Below, piece by piece: positions 1 through 8,147 of a stretch of 33,750 nt of DNA. Numbering within the stretch: position 1 is the stretch's first letter; every line of letters begins with the position of its first letter. This DNA comes from Actinomycetota bacterium (GTDB taxonomy: Bacteria; Actinomycetota; Actinomycetes; S36-B12; UBA5976). The notes beneath the pieces were generated by a model, which did not search any database, was not told the origin of the DNA, and worked only from the letters and a program-made list of their open reading frames with translations. Made by a program: the position numbers and the translations under genes. The stretch spans positions 1-33,750 of the forward strand of contig RFTO01000002.1 of assembly GCA_009923375.1 (NCBI GenBank), read 5' to 3'.

Positions 1-1982
1 ATGTGCGGGAAGAGGATGTCTACGGCTTCGGCGTTTGCCCCCATTGATGGGGTCAAGTTTCCTCCAAGTTGCGCCGCGGGTGTCGCTGTCCAGCTGGCAT
101 TCGCAATGTTCAGGGCAGCTGGCGCAGGCTCAGCCTGTGCAGATGTGTTCGTGTTGACCAACGAGAATGTCGCGTAACCATTCGCATCCGTCATCGCAGT
201 GAGGGTCACCTTGGAGCCAGCTGCGATTGATGTGGCACCAGCGGTAAACGAGGTCAGTTCGCCATTGCCGTTGACCACCAGGCTCATCTGCTGGGAGGCG
301 ATAGCTGCACCAGTGTCGCTCATCGTCGCCCGGTAGCGCAGCAGCAACTGCGATCCAGCTGCGTAGTAGCGCACATATGCCTTGGAGTCCGAGTCAGCGT
401 TTTGCAGCCAGCTGGTGGCGTCATACGCATCCTTGGTCGTGTCGATCACCGGGCTGACCAGGCGGATCACTGGACGGCCAGCGGCAAGTTTCACCGTGTG
501 ACTCCATACGCGGTCCACCCGCTCGGAGAGTGCGCCGACGGTGGGAATGAGATCGAAGCCCGACTCTTGTGCAACCACGCGGCTGTCATCCCAGTACGAC
601 ATGCTGCTCGGCGGCTGGGGGCGTGGCTCTGCAGAGGCATTTGGCGTGGTGCTGTGCAATGTGAACGTCGCGTAGCCGTCGGCGTCAGTTGTTGCAGTCA
701 GCGCCCCTGTGAAGGTGGCACTGCCATTTGTTGGGACCAGCATCATCACCGTGTTGGCGAGCGCACTGCCACCAGCGGAGGTCGCGCGGTAGTGAAGGAC
801 CAAGTCGCTGCCAGTCTCCACAAATTTTACGAAGGCCTTATCTGTATTGGGGAGTGCTGGCGCCCAGTAGGTCTTGTCCGTCATACCAGCTTTGTCCTGG
901 TCGCTTAAACGGATGTTCGCAACGGGCAATGAGAGCCCTGATGGTTTCACAGTGTGAGTCCACACACGGTCAACGTGCTCAACTCCAGCGCCGACGCTCG
1001 GGTTAATCTCAAACTTCGTCGGCGTCGGGGGATTCCAGGAGTCATCCCAGAAACTCATTGTGCTCAGGCCGTAGGGACGCGGCTCGGCGTTGGCAACATT
1101 GGTGGTGCTCGTCAGTGTGAAGGTCACCTTGCCGTTAGCGTCAGTTGTGCCAGTGAGAGAGCCGGAGAAAGTCGTGACCTCATCGGCCGTGATGCTCAAG
1201 GTCACCGATGTGTTGCCAAGCGCTACGCCGGCGCCGTTCGTGGCTGTGTAATGCAGCACCAATGGGGTGCCGGCTTCAACGAACTTCACGAAACTCATCG
1301 ACTGCGGTTCGTTTGTCCACCAGTATGACTTGTCTGTCATTGTGGCTTTGTCAGCCGCTGACAAACGGATGTTTGCCTCAGGCAGGTTCGTTGCAATAAC
1401 AGTGTGAGTCCACACACGGTCGATGTGTTCGTGAATCTTGCCCGAGTTATCCAATCCAATGCTGGGGATGAAGTTGAACGCGGAGAAGTCCTTGACGGTA
1501 TCGCCGCGGTGGTCATCCCAGAAGCTCATCGTGCTTGGGGACACAGGTCGGGGCTCGGCATCGACGTTGGCCGTGGTGTTGTGCAGAACGAAGGTGGCGT
1601 AGCCGTTCGCGTCGGTGGTCTGCGAGATCGTGTCAACGCTCGCGAACTCGAGGTACGACGCCTTGGCGACGCCATCCTTAGTCAAAGTGACGGGAACATT
1701 CGGAACTGCGCGACTGAAGGTGTCGGTAACTTGGTAGTGCAAGGTCAAGGTGGCGCCAGCTTCGACGAACTTCACGAGGCTTTTGGAAGCTGCCTCGTTG
1801 GTCCACCAGTAGGACTTATCAGACATGGTTGATTTATCAGCTGCCGTCAAACGGATGTTGACATCCGTTGGCAAAGCGACCGCGAGCGCGGCAGGAGTGG
1901 CTGCGGAAAATCCCGACGCCACAAGAAAGGTGGCAACAAGCCCGGTAATGACGCGTCGGATGGGTGTGGCTACTGAAAACAT
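1..1982 (-). CDS. Secreted tandem-repeat Ig-like protein (C-terminus outside window)
   Basis: The reading frame is open from an ATG at 1982 down to position 1, giving 660 codons with no stop, so the gene is 3'-truncated by the window. A GAGAGGG ribosome binding site precedes the ATG. The N-terminus is a Sec signal peptide: basic residues, then a hydrophobic run ending in an Ala-rich cleavage region near residue 35. The mature part consists of repeats of about 150-160 residues. Each begins with an [IV]RL motif followed by DK..M.DK.YW and VKF.E.G, contains TDANG..TF.L, and ends with AEPRP....SMS[FY]WDD and VDRVWTHTV. Three copies are close and a fourth is diverged. TDANG-type strands suggest a bacterial Ig-like or invasin-like beta-sandwich, but I do not recognise the family. 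A LacI-type operator lies 47 bp upstream, which ties the gene to the glucan regulon. A surface glycan-binding or adhesion role is inference. Confidence 0.85.
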   Translation of the reverse strand, partial: MFSVATPIRRVITGLVATFLVASGFSAATPAALAVALPTDVNIRLTAADKSTMSDKSYWWTNEAASKSLVKFVEAGATLTLHYQVTDTFSRAVPNVPVTLTKDGVAKASYLEFASVDTISQTTDANGYATFVLHNTTANVDAEPRPVSPSTMSFWDDHRGDTVKDFSAFNFIPSIGLDNSGKIHEHIDRVWTHTVIATNLPEANIRLSAADKATMTDKSYWWTNEPQSMSFVKFVEAGTPLVLHYTATNGAGVALGNTSVTLSITADEVTTFSGSLTGTTDANGKVTFTLTSTTNVANAEPRPYGLSTMSFWDDSWNPPTPTKFEINPSVGAGVEHVDRVWTHTVKPSGLSLPVANIRLSDQDKAGMTDKTYWAPALPNTDKAFVKFVETGSDLVLHYRATSAGGSALANTVMMLVPTNGSATFTGALTATTDADGYATFTLHSTTPNASAEPRPQPPSSMSYWDDSRVVAQESGFDLIPTVGALSERVDRVWSHTVKLAAGRPVIRLVSPVIDTTKDAYDATSWLQNADSDSKAYVRYYAAGSQLLLRYRATMSDTGAAIASQQMSLVVNGNGELTSFTAGATSIAAGSKVTLTAMTDANGYATFSLVNTNTSAQAEPAPAALNIANASWTATPAAQLGGNLTPSMGANAEAVDILFPH
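450..1870 (-). repeat. Tandem coding repeats of about 450-490 bp
   Basis: Within the secreted protein, the sequence encoding the IRL repeat start recurs near 1851-1857, 1365-1371 and 909-915, with a diverged copy near 462. Spacings are about 486, 456 and 447 bp. The encoded landmarks (DK.YW, VKF.E.G, TDANG, AEPRP, SFWDD, VWTHTV) keep the same order in the first three copies. The DNA has diverged between copies, so this is an old protein-level duplication rather than a recent one. Confidence 0.75.
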
Positions 1983-2029
1983 GTGTCCCTCTCAGGTCTC
2001 CGTCAGGCTGGGTACAAGCTGCCGGGTTT

Positions 2030-2045
2030 GTGAAAACGCTTTCAC
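2030..2045. promoter_or_regulatory. LacI-family operator (GTGAAAACGCTTTCAC)
   Basis: This 16-bp near-palindrome is the exact reverse complement of the site at 7976-7991 in the transporter/glucanase promoter region. Its core matches the LacI/CcpA-type pattern TGWAANCGNTNWCA at every defined position. It ends 47 bp before the start codon of the minus-strand secreted repeat protein and lies about 80 bp past the end of the LacI-family gene. An identical site at two places nearly 6 kb apart is good evidence that one regulator controls both. Confidence 0.8.
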
Positions 2046-2047
2046 CG

Positions 2048-2053
2048 ATACTA
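2048..2053 (-). promoter_or_regulatory. Possible -10 element of the secreted repeat protein gene
   Basis: TAGTAT on the minus strand matches four of six bases of the -10 consensus. It lies two bases upstream of the LacI-type operator, so a bound repressor would cover the start of transcription. No convincing -35 hexamer is seen at 16-18 bp spacing. The call rests mainly on the geometry. Confidence 0.35.
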
Positions 2054-2054
2054 A

Positions 2055-2070
2055 GTGAACGCGGAAATCA
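2055..2070. promoter_or_regulatory. Possible degenerate second operator
   Basis: Read on the minus strand, this stretch keeps one half-site (CGCGTTCAC) resembling the second site at 8000-8015 (CGCATTCAC on the same strand). The centre-to-centre distance to the main operator is 25 bp, against 24 bp for the pair at 7976 and 8000. The other half is poorly conserved, so this is a tentative call. Confidence 0.3.
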
Positions 2071-2124
2071 GGTGTAATGCAACATCTGACGCCTAAGAAA
2101 TGACGGAGAAAGCGCTGCGGCGAG

Positions 2125-3126
2125 TTACGCGGTCTCGCGCACGACAAGGTGTGTGGGCAATATCACGGACTTTGGCACGGCCCCTTGAATGGCTTCGATC
2201 ACCATTGATGCGGCTGTTGCTCCTAGCGCCTCAACATCTTGCTGCACTGTGGTCAGCTGCTTGCGCCCGATTCGACCGGCGAACATATTGTCAAATCCGA
2301 CGACTGCGACTTGCCCAGGCACGTCGATGCCCCGATCATCGAGGACAGCAAGGGCGCCAATGGCCATCGCGTCGTTGGCGATGAAAACACCGTCGATATC
2401 AGGATGGCGGTTCAGCAGTTCATTCATCGCCGCCTCACCGCTCTCGTCAGTCCAATCACCAAACACCACAAAGCTTTCATCGAGTTCGATACCAGCATGT
2501 GCCAGGGCCGAACGGAAGCCATCAAGCCGTAGTCGGCCAGAGCTGAGCCGGACGTCGCCGGCGATGGTTGCTACGCGGGTGCAGCCGCGCTTGAGAAGGT
2601 GAGTGGTGGCGATTTCCGCTCCACCGAAGTTATCTGAGTCGACATAAGTGAAGGAAGCGGCATCGTCCGGCCGGCCAACGACGACACAAGGCAAGCCGAG
2701 GTCCTGAAGTTGACGGACAACGTTGTCGTTATGGAGCTGGAAGAAGATGGCTCCATCCACATGGCCCGGGGCCAAAGTGCCCATCACCTGTGGGTCGGCA
2801 TCATCGAGCGGCCGAACCATGAGCAACGCCTGCATCCCAGAGTCCTGTAGCGCGCGGCTTACCCCTGTGGTGATGATTCCCCAGAAGGGGTCGGAGAACA
2901 CGTTGAGGTTGCTGTCAATAACGGCGGCCACAAGTCCCGTGCGACCCGTTGCCAGTGTTCGCGCCGCCCGGTTCGGGGCGTAGCCAAGTTCCTCGATGAT
3001 CTCGTTGATGCGTGCGACTCGAGCAGGTGCGACCCGAGGATCGCCGTTGAGCACCCGTGAAACGGTGGCCGGACTCACACCTGCCCGCTGGGCGATATCG
3101 CTCAGAGTCACTCTTGCGTGGTTCAC
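2125..3126 (-). CDS. LacI-family transcriptional regulator of the glucan locus
   Basis: A 333-residue protein of normal LacI/GalR length. Residues 6-55 form the helix-turn-helix and hinge (VTLSDIAQRAGVSPATVSRVLNG, then a YAPNRAARTLATGRTG-like hinge). The rest is a periplasmic-binding-protein-like effector domain with the usual GRP, GFDN and TTVQQD elements. The start is GTG, preceded by AAGGGG. It is the last gene of the minus-strand transporter/beta-glucosidase operon, 54 bp after the GH1 gene. LacI-type palindromes at 2030, 7976 and 8000 are its likely targets. The effector is probably a short beta-glucan oligosaccharide or a product of it, by context only. Repression relieved by sugar is the family norm. 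Confidence 0.92.
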   Translation of the reverse strand: MNHARVTLSDIAQRAGVSPATVSRVLNGDPRVAPARVARINEIIEELGYAPNRAARTLATGRTGLVAAVIDSNLNVFSDPFWGIITTGVSRALQDSGMQALLMVRPLDDADPQVMGTLAPGHVDGAIFFQLHNDNVVRQLQDLGLPCVVVGRPDDAASFTYVDSDNFGGAEIATTHLLKRGCTRVATIAGDVRLSSGRLRLDGFRSALAHAGIELDESFVVFGDWTDESGEAAMNELLNRHPDIDGVFIANDAMAIGALAVLDDRGIDVPGQVAVVGFDNMFAGRIGRKQLTTVQQDVEALGATAASMVIEAIQGAVPKSVILPTHLVVRETA

Positions 3127-3180
3127 GACACCCCTTCACATCAGCGGGTGGTCGCGCGTGCTTCGCAGCGAGTATCCCGA

Positions 3181-4563
3181 CTAGACGGGGACTCTATCTG
3201 ATTCGATGATCTGCTTATAAGTGTGAGCGCTGCGCTTAAGGGTGCGCTTTTGGGTGTGGAAGTTCACATGAATCATCCCGAAACGCTTCGCATATCCGTA
3301 GGCCCATTCGAAGTTGTCCAGCAAAGACCACGCGTAGTAGGCGACGACTGGAGCGCCTTGAGCAATGGCGGACTGCAGGGAAGCGAGGTGGTTGGTCAGG
3401 TATGCCACCCGCCGGGTGTCGTTCACCTCCCCATTCGCATCGGGCTCATCGTCGTAAGCAGCGCCATTTTCCGTGATCATCAACGCTGGGATTGCCGGCC
3501 AATCGGTGTGCACACGCATGGCCAGAACGCCAAGGCCCTCGGGAGTTACAGGCCACTCCATGTCAGTCAACGTGCTTTGTAAATGTTCCGGCACACGGGT
3601 GTCGGCGCGCTCGGCAAACGGGAAGAGCCCACCATCACGCAGCGCCCCATCGACCTCCCGGGCTGTGGAAACAAAACTGTCGCTGTAGTAGTTGATTCCG
3701 AGGAAGTCAGGCTCGGTCTTAAGAATCTCCGCATCGCCCGAGAGGACGACTGAACTCAACATGTCGCCGTATTCCTCTTGCAAAACCACGGGGTATTGAC
3801 CATCGGTGAGTGCATCGATCCACCAACGGTTGATGTGGGCGTCGAGGAGATCGGCTGCCTTGATGGCTTCAGCATCCGCATCGACAGGCACGATGTAGTT
3901 GGTCATGTTGAGAGTGATGCCGACCTGACAGTCTGAGACAACTTGCTTGATCACCCGAGTGGCGCGGCCATGAGCAAGCGCTGTGTGGTGTGCAGCAGCA
4001 ATTGCTGCAGGAAGCTCCTGGCGGCCGGGGGCGTGAACTCCGGACATGTAACCGAGCCATGACACACACCACGGCTCGTTGATGGTGATCCACAACTTCA
4101 CACGGTCGCCGAACGCCTCAGCACAGGCGCGGGTGTAATGCTCAAAAGCATCCACTGTTGCGCGATTTGCCCAACCGCCGGCATCCTCCAGTGGTTGTGG
4201 GAGATCCCAGTGGTAAAGCGTCACAGCCGGGGTGATTCCAGCTGCGATGAGTGCATCGATCAGGCGGTTATAAAAGGCGAAGCCAGGCTCATTGCGGGTA
4301 GTGCCGCCGTCAGGAAATAAACGCGGCCACGCGATCGACAAGCGGTAGCTGTCGATTCCGATCTCGCGCATGAGCTCGATGTCCTCGGCGTAGCGGTGGT
4401 AGTGGTCGCAGGCGGTGTCGCCGGTGTCGCCGTTCTCAACCTTGCCGGGAGTCTTGCTGAAAGTGTCCCAGATGCTCGCTCCGCGACCATCCTCGTGCGC
4501 TGCTCCTTCAATCTGGTAGCTCGCCGTTGCGGCACCCCAGATAAAGTCCTTAGGGAAGCTCAT
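3181..4563 (-). CDS. GH1 beta-glucosidase, cytoplasmic
   Basis: A 460-residue protein with the full glycoside hydrolase family 1 layout. The N-terminal motif is FPKDFIWGAATASYQIEGA. The acid/base glutamate is E163 in the NEPW motif and the nucleophile is E365 in the ITENG motif, at the usual spacing. The WSLLDNFEWAYGY motif near the C-terminus shapes the -1 subsite. There is no signal peptide, so it acts inside the cell. Its start overlaps the stop of the upstream permease gene by one base (TGATG), so it is co-translated with the transporter. In this context it should cleave imported beta-gluco-oligosaccharides such as laminaribiose to glucose. GH1 sequence alone does not fix the linkage specificity. 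Confidence 0.93.
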   Translation of the reverse strand: MSFPKDFIWGAATASYQIEGAAHEDGRGASIWDTFSKTPGKVENGDTGDTACDHYHRYAEDIELMREIGIDSYRLSIAWPRLFPDGGTTRNEPGFAFYNRLIDALIAAGITPAVTLYHWDLPQPLEDAGGWANRATVDAFEHYTRACAEAFGDRVKLWITINEPWCVSWLGYMSGVHAPGRQELPAAIAAAHHTALAHGRATRVIKQVVSDCQVGITLNMTNYIVPVDADAEAIKAADLLDAHINRWWIDALTDGQYPVVLQEEYGDMLSSVVLSGDAEILKTEPDFLGINYYSDSFVSTAREVDGALRDGGLFPFAERADTRVPEHLQSTLTDMEWPVTPEGLGVLAMRVHTDWPAIPALMITENGAAYDDEPDANGEVNDTRRVAYLTNHLASLQSAIAQGAPVVAYYAWSLLDNFEWAYGYAKRFGMIHVNFHTQKRTLKRSAHTYKQIIESDRVPV

Positions 4564-5486
4564 CAGCCCTTCACCGCACCTTCCATGACTCCAGCGACGA
4601 GTCGCCGTCCGACGAAAATGAATAGAACGAGCAACGGTGCGGTGCCCAGCAGTGCAGCACCCATGATCGCTTGGTAATCGACCGTGTAACTGTTACTCAA
4701 TTGAGTGATTGCCACTTGGACTGTGTATTTGCGCGGATCCTGCAGCACCAGCGAGGGCCACAGGTAGTCGTTCCAGGTGCCGAGGAAGGAGAACAACCCG
4801 AGCACGAACGCTGCTGGGCGGATCGCTGGGAAGACAATCCGACTGAAGGTGCGGAAGGAGGAAGCCCCATCGATGCGAGCCGCCTCAAGCAACTCATTGG
4901 GCACCTGGGAATCGATGAGTTGCCGCATCCAGAACACCCCGAAGGCGCCGACCAGCGCCGGGATGATCAAGGCCTTGTACGAGCTGATCCAGTTGAGCCA
5001 CGTCATCACCATGTACATGAAGATCACACCGAGTTGCGCCGGCATCATCATGGTGCCGACGATGAATGTCAGCATGTTCTTCTTGCCTGGCACGCGGAGC
5101 TTCGCAAGTGCGAAGCCGGCGAGAGCGGAGAAGAACACATTCGAGATGGCGATGATGGCTGACACCTCGAAGGTGTTCAGAATCGCGTGCAGGAACATCC
5201 AGTGGTTGGTTGTGTCCGCATTGATGATGCGGCTGAAGACCTCGCCGAAGTGCGGCCCAGGGGTCAGTGATGGCGGGATCTTCGAGATGACGTCAGAGCC
5301 ATTGGATGCAACGACGTACATCCAGTAGAACGGGAAAATCGAGATGAACGCCATGAAGGACAGGACCGTATATGTCAGCGGCGACACGCGTCCTCGCCGT
5401 TTGCGCTTGCCGTGTGTCTGCGATGGCGTTTCTGGAGACGGCACTGCCACATCGGCGCCGGTGGGGAGATTACTGACGAGTGTCAT
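4563..5486 (-). CDS. Carbohydrate ABC transporter permease, MalG type
   Basis: A 307-residue inner-membrane protein with about six hydrophobic segments. It has the EAA loop of binding-protein-dependent permeases (EAARIDG at 201-207, followed by F....FP), which contacts the ATPase. The cytoplasmic N-terminal extension of about 35 residues is basic. It overlaps the upstream permease by four bases (ATGA) and the downstream GH1 gene by one. With the MalF-type partner, the solute-binding protein and the ATPase at 13443 it would form a CUT1-family oligosaccharide importer. The substrate is inferred from the neighbouring glucanases. Confidence 0.93.
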   Translation of the reverse strand: MTLVSNLPTGADVAVPSPETPSQTHGKRKRRGRVSPLTYTVLSFMAFISIFPFYWMYVVASNGSDVISKIPPSLTPGPHFGEVFSRIINADTTNHWMFLHAILNTFEVSAIIAISNVFFSALAGFALAKLRVPGKKNMLTFIVGTMMMPAQLGVIFMYMVMTWLNWISSYKALIIPALVGAFGVFWMRQLIDSQVPNELLEAARIDGASSFRTFSRIVFPAIRPAAFVLGLFSFLGTWNDYLWPSLVLQDPRKYTVQVAITQLSNSYTVDYQAIMGAALLGTAPLLVLFIFVGRRLVAGVMEGAVKG

Positions 5487-6487
5487 CGTGAGTCCTCACT
5501 AGCGATGCGACGGGTGATGAGGAAGTTCAAGGCAGAGATGATGATCACGACGATGGTGATGCCCACGCCGATGGCGGCCGCGTAACCCAGTCGCTCATTC
5601 TGGTTCAGTTCCTTAAATAGGTAGAGAGTGAGTGTGAGGAACTGACTGTTCGCGCCGCCGTCGAGGCCACCGCCGTAGGTCAAAGGCTCCACAAAAAGCC
5701 CCAGGCCACCGATGGTCCCCATGATCAACATGAATGTGATGGTGTTACGCAGTTGAGGGATGGTGACGTACCAAACCGTCTTCACTCGCGAGGCGCCGTC
5801 GATTGCGGCTGATTCATAAAGTTCGCGCGGGATGGCGAGGATGGCCGACAGCAAGATGAGTGAGTTGTAGCCCAACCAACGCCAGTTGATCATGGTCGCA
5901 ATCGCAACGTGACTCGGTAGCCGCTCGTTGATCCACTCGATAGGGCCCACGTTGACATAGTGCAGCCCGACATTGATCAACCCGAAGTCTCGACCGAAGA
6001 TCTGCTGGAACACGATGGCGACAGCGAGGACAGACGTGATGTTCGGAACCATGAGCAGCGTGCGCCAGAAGGAGCTGCCACGCAATTTCGGGTTTGCCAG
6101 CAGCATGGCTAGACCGAAGGCCATGATCAACTGTGGGATCGTGGAGATCGCCCAGATTGAGAACGTGTTCTTCAGCGCGAGCCAGAAATACGGATCGCTC
6201 CACAGCTCATCGAAGTTGCGCATTCCCACCCACGCGTCCTTGAGTGCCTGGAAATTGTGGCGGTCAAGGAAGTCGTAGTACGTACTCCAGTCGACATTGA
6301 AAAATGCCAACCCGGTGGTGAAGACAATCGGTAAGGCTCCGAACAGGACGAAGTGAACGAAGAACGGCGCAACATAGAGGAAGCCGATTCGGTCCTGCCG
6401 CGCGATAGCAGACGGGCGCCGCTTGCGGCTGCGCGTTGCCGCAGCCTTTGGCTCTACTACTTCAGGTCGAACTTCCAGTGTTGTCAC
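5483..6487 (-). CDS. Carbohydrate ABC transporter permease, MalF type
   Basis: A 334-residue protein with about six transmembrane segments and the EAA-type loop (AAIDG at 227-231). Its N-terminus is long and basic, and the first membrane span starts near residue 35. The start is GTG at 6487 with a CGGAGAT ribosome binding site; 58 bp separate it from the solute-binding protein gene. The stop overlaps the next permease (ATGA). It forms the heterodimeric membrane channel of a CUT1-type sugar importer with the MalG-type permease. Confidence 0.92.
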   Translation of the reverse strand: MTTLEVRPEVVEPKAAATRSRKRRPSAIARQDRIGFLYVAPFFVHFVLFGALPIVFTTGLAFFNVDWSTYYDFLDRHNFQALKDAWVGMRNFDELWSDPYFWLALKNTFSIWAISTIPQLIMAFGLAMLLANPKLRGSSFWRTLLMVPNITSVLAVAIVFQQIFGRDFGLINVGLHYVNVGPIEWINERLPSHVAIATMINWRWLGYNSLILLSAILAIPRELYESAAIDGASRVKTVWYVTIPQLRNTITFMLIMGTIGGLGLFVEPLTYGGGLDGGANSQFLTLTLYLFKELNQNERLGYAAAIGVGITIVVIIISALNFLITRRIASEDSR

Positions 6488-6545
6488 GCGAGCGCCTATC
6501 TCCGATAAGTCTTGTTCGTGGGGTGTTCTGTTGCCAGGCTAAGTG

Positions 6546-7865
6546 TTAGCCGACATTCCGCCTGATGTCGTTCAGCGCCTGGCACCATGCAGCATCCACT
6601 GTCTGAGACGGGTGACCACCGCATGATTGGGTTTGTGTTCCTTGGGTGACGCGCGACAGTGCCTGGCCGAACGTGGAGTCGATGATTCGATCTTTGGCGC
6701 CGGAGTAAATCGGCTTCAATGCCAACGCACTCGAGGAGTAGATCTTGCCCAGCGGGGCGTTGCTGAAGAACGGATCCTTGTAGTTCTTGATCGCTGGGTT
6801 GCTGTACAGGTTGTACGTCGTTGGGAACAGGCCGTACTGCTTGAATGTCGTCAACTGCTGAGCTGGGGCGAGGTACCACTTGATGAAGGCCCAGGAGGCA
6901 GCTTGGTTGCCAGAGTTCTTCGGAATGGTCAACATGCTTCCACCCATGTTTCCGCCGCCACCAGGCACCGCTGCGACATCCCACTTGCCCTTGGTGCTCG
7001 GAGCCTGCTGCTTGATGTAATCGAGCATCCAGGCGGGAGCGAGAATCGTGGCAAAAGCGCCGTGCTGCATGCCTGCACCCCAGTCAGCGGTGAACTGGTT
7101 GATCTTGGTGCCGATGCTGCTGTTGCACTTGCCGGCAGCTTTGGTGACACAGCCCGCTTGAGCGGCGACATTGAAAGCCTGGTGCACGTGCGTGTTGTTG
7201 CTGTAGATGAGCTGGTGCGACCTTGGGTCGTAGTACTTCGATGTGCCTTGGTTCAGGACAGCAGCAAACAAGGTGCCAGTGGAGTCGATGAACTTGGAGC
7301 GCGGCATCTTGCTGTTGTAACTCTTTCCCACCTTGATGAAGTCAGCCCATGTGCGCCAAAGCTTCGCGACCTTTGTTCGGTCGGTTGGTAGACCCGCCTG
7401 CTTGAAAAGATCCACTCGGTATGCCACGGCGAGACCGCCGACATCGGTCGGAATCCCAATCTGCGAGCCGTTCAACGCCGTTCCTTGGGTGTAGCGGAAA
7501 GGCAGGTAGTCCTTAGAAATTGCACGTGCACCCAGCGTGTTCAAGTCAGTGAAACGAGAGGCAATCATCGGCTGACGGAACTGACCCATGTAGGACAGCT
7601 CAACGGCAGCGATATCCGGTACGGCATTGGAGTTAAGGCTGCGAAGTAATTGCTGGTGCTCACCGTCAAGGTCCATCTTGTTGATCACAATTTTGATGTT
7701 CGGATGCAGCTTGCGGTAGGCGTCCACAATCTTCGGCTCGAACACGTTTCCAAACGACGACACCTTGAGGGTCACCTGGGTTGCTCCGTGGACTGGCGCC
7801 ACGAGCAATGTGAAGAGCAATGGTGCGCTGGCAGCAACTACTTTGAGGGTCGATCGGCGGAACAT
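6546..7865 (-). CDS. Extracellular solute-binding protein for oligosaccharides
   Basis: A 439-residue family 1 (MalE-like) solute-binding protein and first gene of the minus-strand operon. Residues 1-28 form a signal peptide ending in VHGA. The mature protein begins with the typical VTLKVSSFG strand. Motifs such as the TDVGGLAVAYRVDLF region and a C-terminal FIKWYLAPAQQ segment are normal for the family. It is unusual in lacking a lipobox cysteine, since Gram-positive binding proteins are usually lipid-anchored. It may be retained some other way or be released. Upstream lies the divergent control region with two operators, the nearer one 110 bp from the start. The likely ligand is a beta-1,3-gluco-oligosaccharide, inferred from the GH16 and GH1 genes. 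Confidence 0.9.
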   Translation of the reverse strand: MFRRSTLKVVAASAPLLFTLLVAPVHGATQVTLKVSSFGNVFEPKIVDAYRKLHPNIKIVINKMDLDGEHQQLLRSLNSNAVPDIAAVELSYMGQFRQPMIASRFTDLNTLGARAISKDYLPFRYTQGTALNGSQIGIPTDVGGLAVAYRVDLFKQAGLPTDRTKVAKLWRTWADFIKVGKSYNSKMPRSKFIDSTGTLFAAVLNQGTSKYYDPRSHQLIYSNNTHVHQAFNVAAQAGCVTKAAGKCNSSIGTKINQFTADWGAGMQHGAFATILAPAWMLDYIKQQAPSTKGKWDVAAVPGGGGNMGGSMLTIPKNSGNQAASWAFIKWYLAPAQQLTTFKQYGLFPTTYNLYSNPAIKNYKDPFFSNAPLGKIYSSSALALKPIYSGAKDRIIDSTFGQALSRVTQGTQTQSCGGHPSQTVDAAWCQALNDIRRNVG

Positions 7866-7975
7866 GTGAAGGCCCCAATCTGGATGTGTCTGGTTTCGTG
7901 TGAGCTGGCTGTGAATCGCGTTGGTGCGGTGTTCATTCTCAGATACCTGTGCTTTAATCCGTGCTTAATTCGTCC

Positions 7976-7991
7976 GTGAAAGCGTTTTCAC
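7976..7991. promoter_or_regulatory. LacI-family operator 1 of the divergent control region (GTGAAAGCGTTTTCAC)
   Basis: Exact reverse complement of the operator at 2030-2045. It sits in the 282-bp gap between the minus-strand transporter operon and the plus-strand glucanase cluster, 110 bp from the solute-binding protein start. On the plus strand a TTTAAT -10-like hexamer (7953-7958) lies upstream of it, so blockage just downstream of a plus-strand start is plausible. No convincing -35 element was found. Confidence 0.82.
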
Positions 7992-7999
7992 TAGCAGTA

Positions 8000-8015
8000 G
8001 TGAATGCGGTTTCAC
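8000..8015. promoter_or_regulatory. LacI-family operator 2 of the divergent control region (GTGAATGCGGTTTCAC)
   Basis: A second, slightly less perfect copy 24 bp downstream of operator 1, start to start. It keeps both GTGAA and TTCAC arms and the central GCG. A spacing of 24 bp is a little over two helical turns and would put two dimers on nearly the same face of the DNA, consistent with cooperative binding. It lies 132 bp before the GH16 start codon. Confidence 0.7.
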
Positions 8016-8147
8016 GCCAGAATGCAAGCGGCGCAAACGCTTGGCTTACAAAGGTTGAGCATAAGTTGTCGGATTGTCGGCAACCTGCGCAGAATGCGCA
8101 AAGGTTATTTGTGCGTCAAAGGATCGACGGGGCTAGGGAGGCAGCCG

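Noticed and set aside
402..1832. Several plus-strand frames with similar translations
   Set aside because: Their similarity to each other reflects the repeats of the minus-strand secreted protein read in antisense. They have no signal peptide or ribosome site.
24..1980. CRISPR array or DNA-level tandem repeat
   Set aside because: The repeats are about 450 bp, coding, and diverged at DNA level; no short regular repeat-spacer pattern exists here or elsewhere in the window.
6627..7391. A 254-codon open frame on the plus strand
   Set aside because: It is antisense to the solute-binding protein gene, with no ribosome site and no domain.
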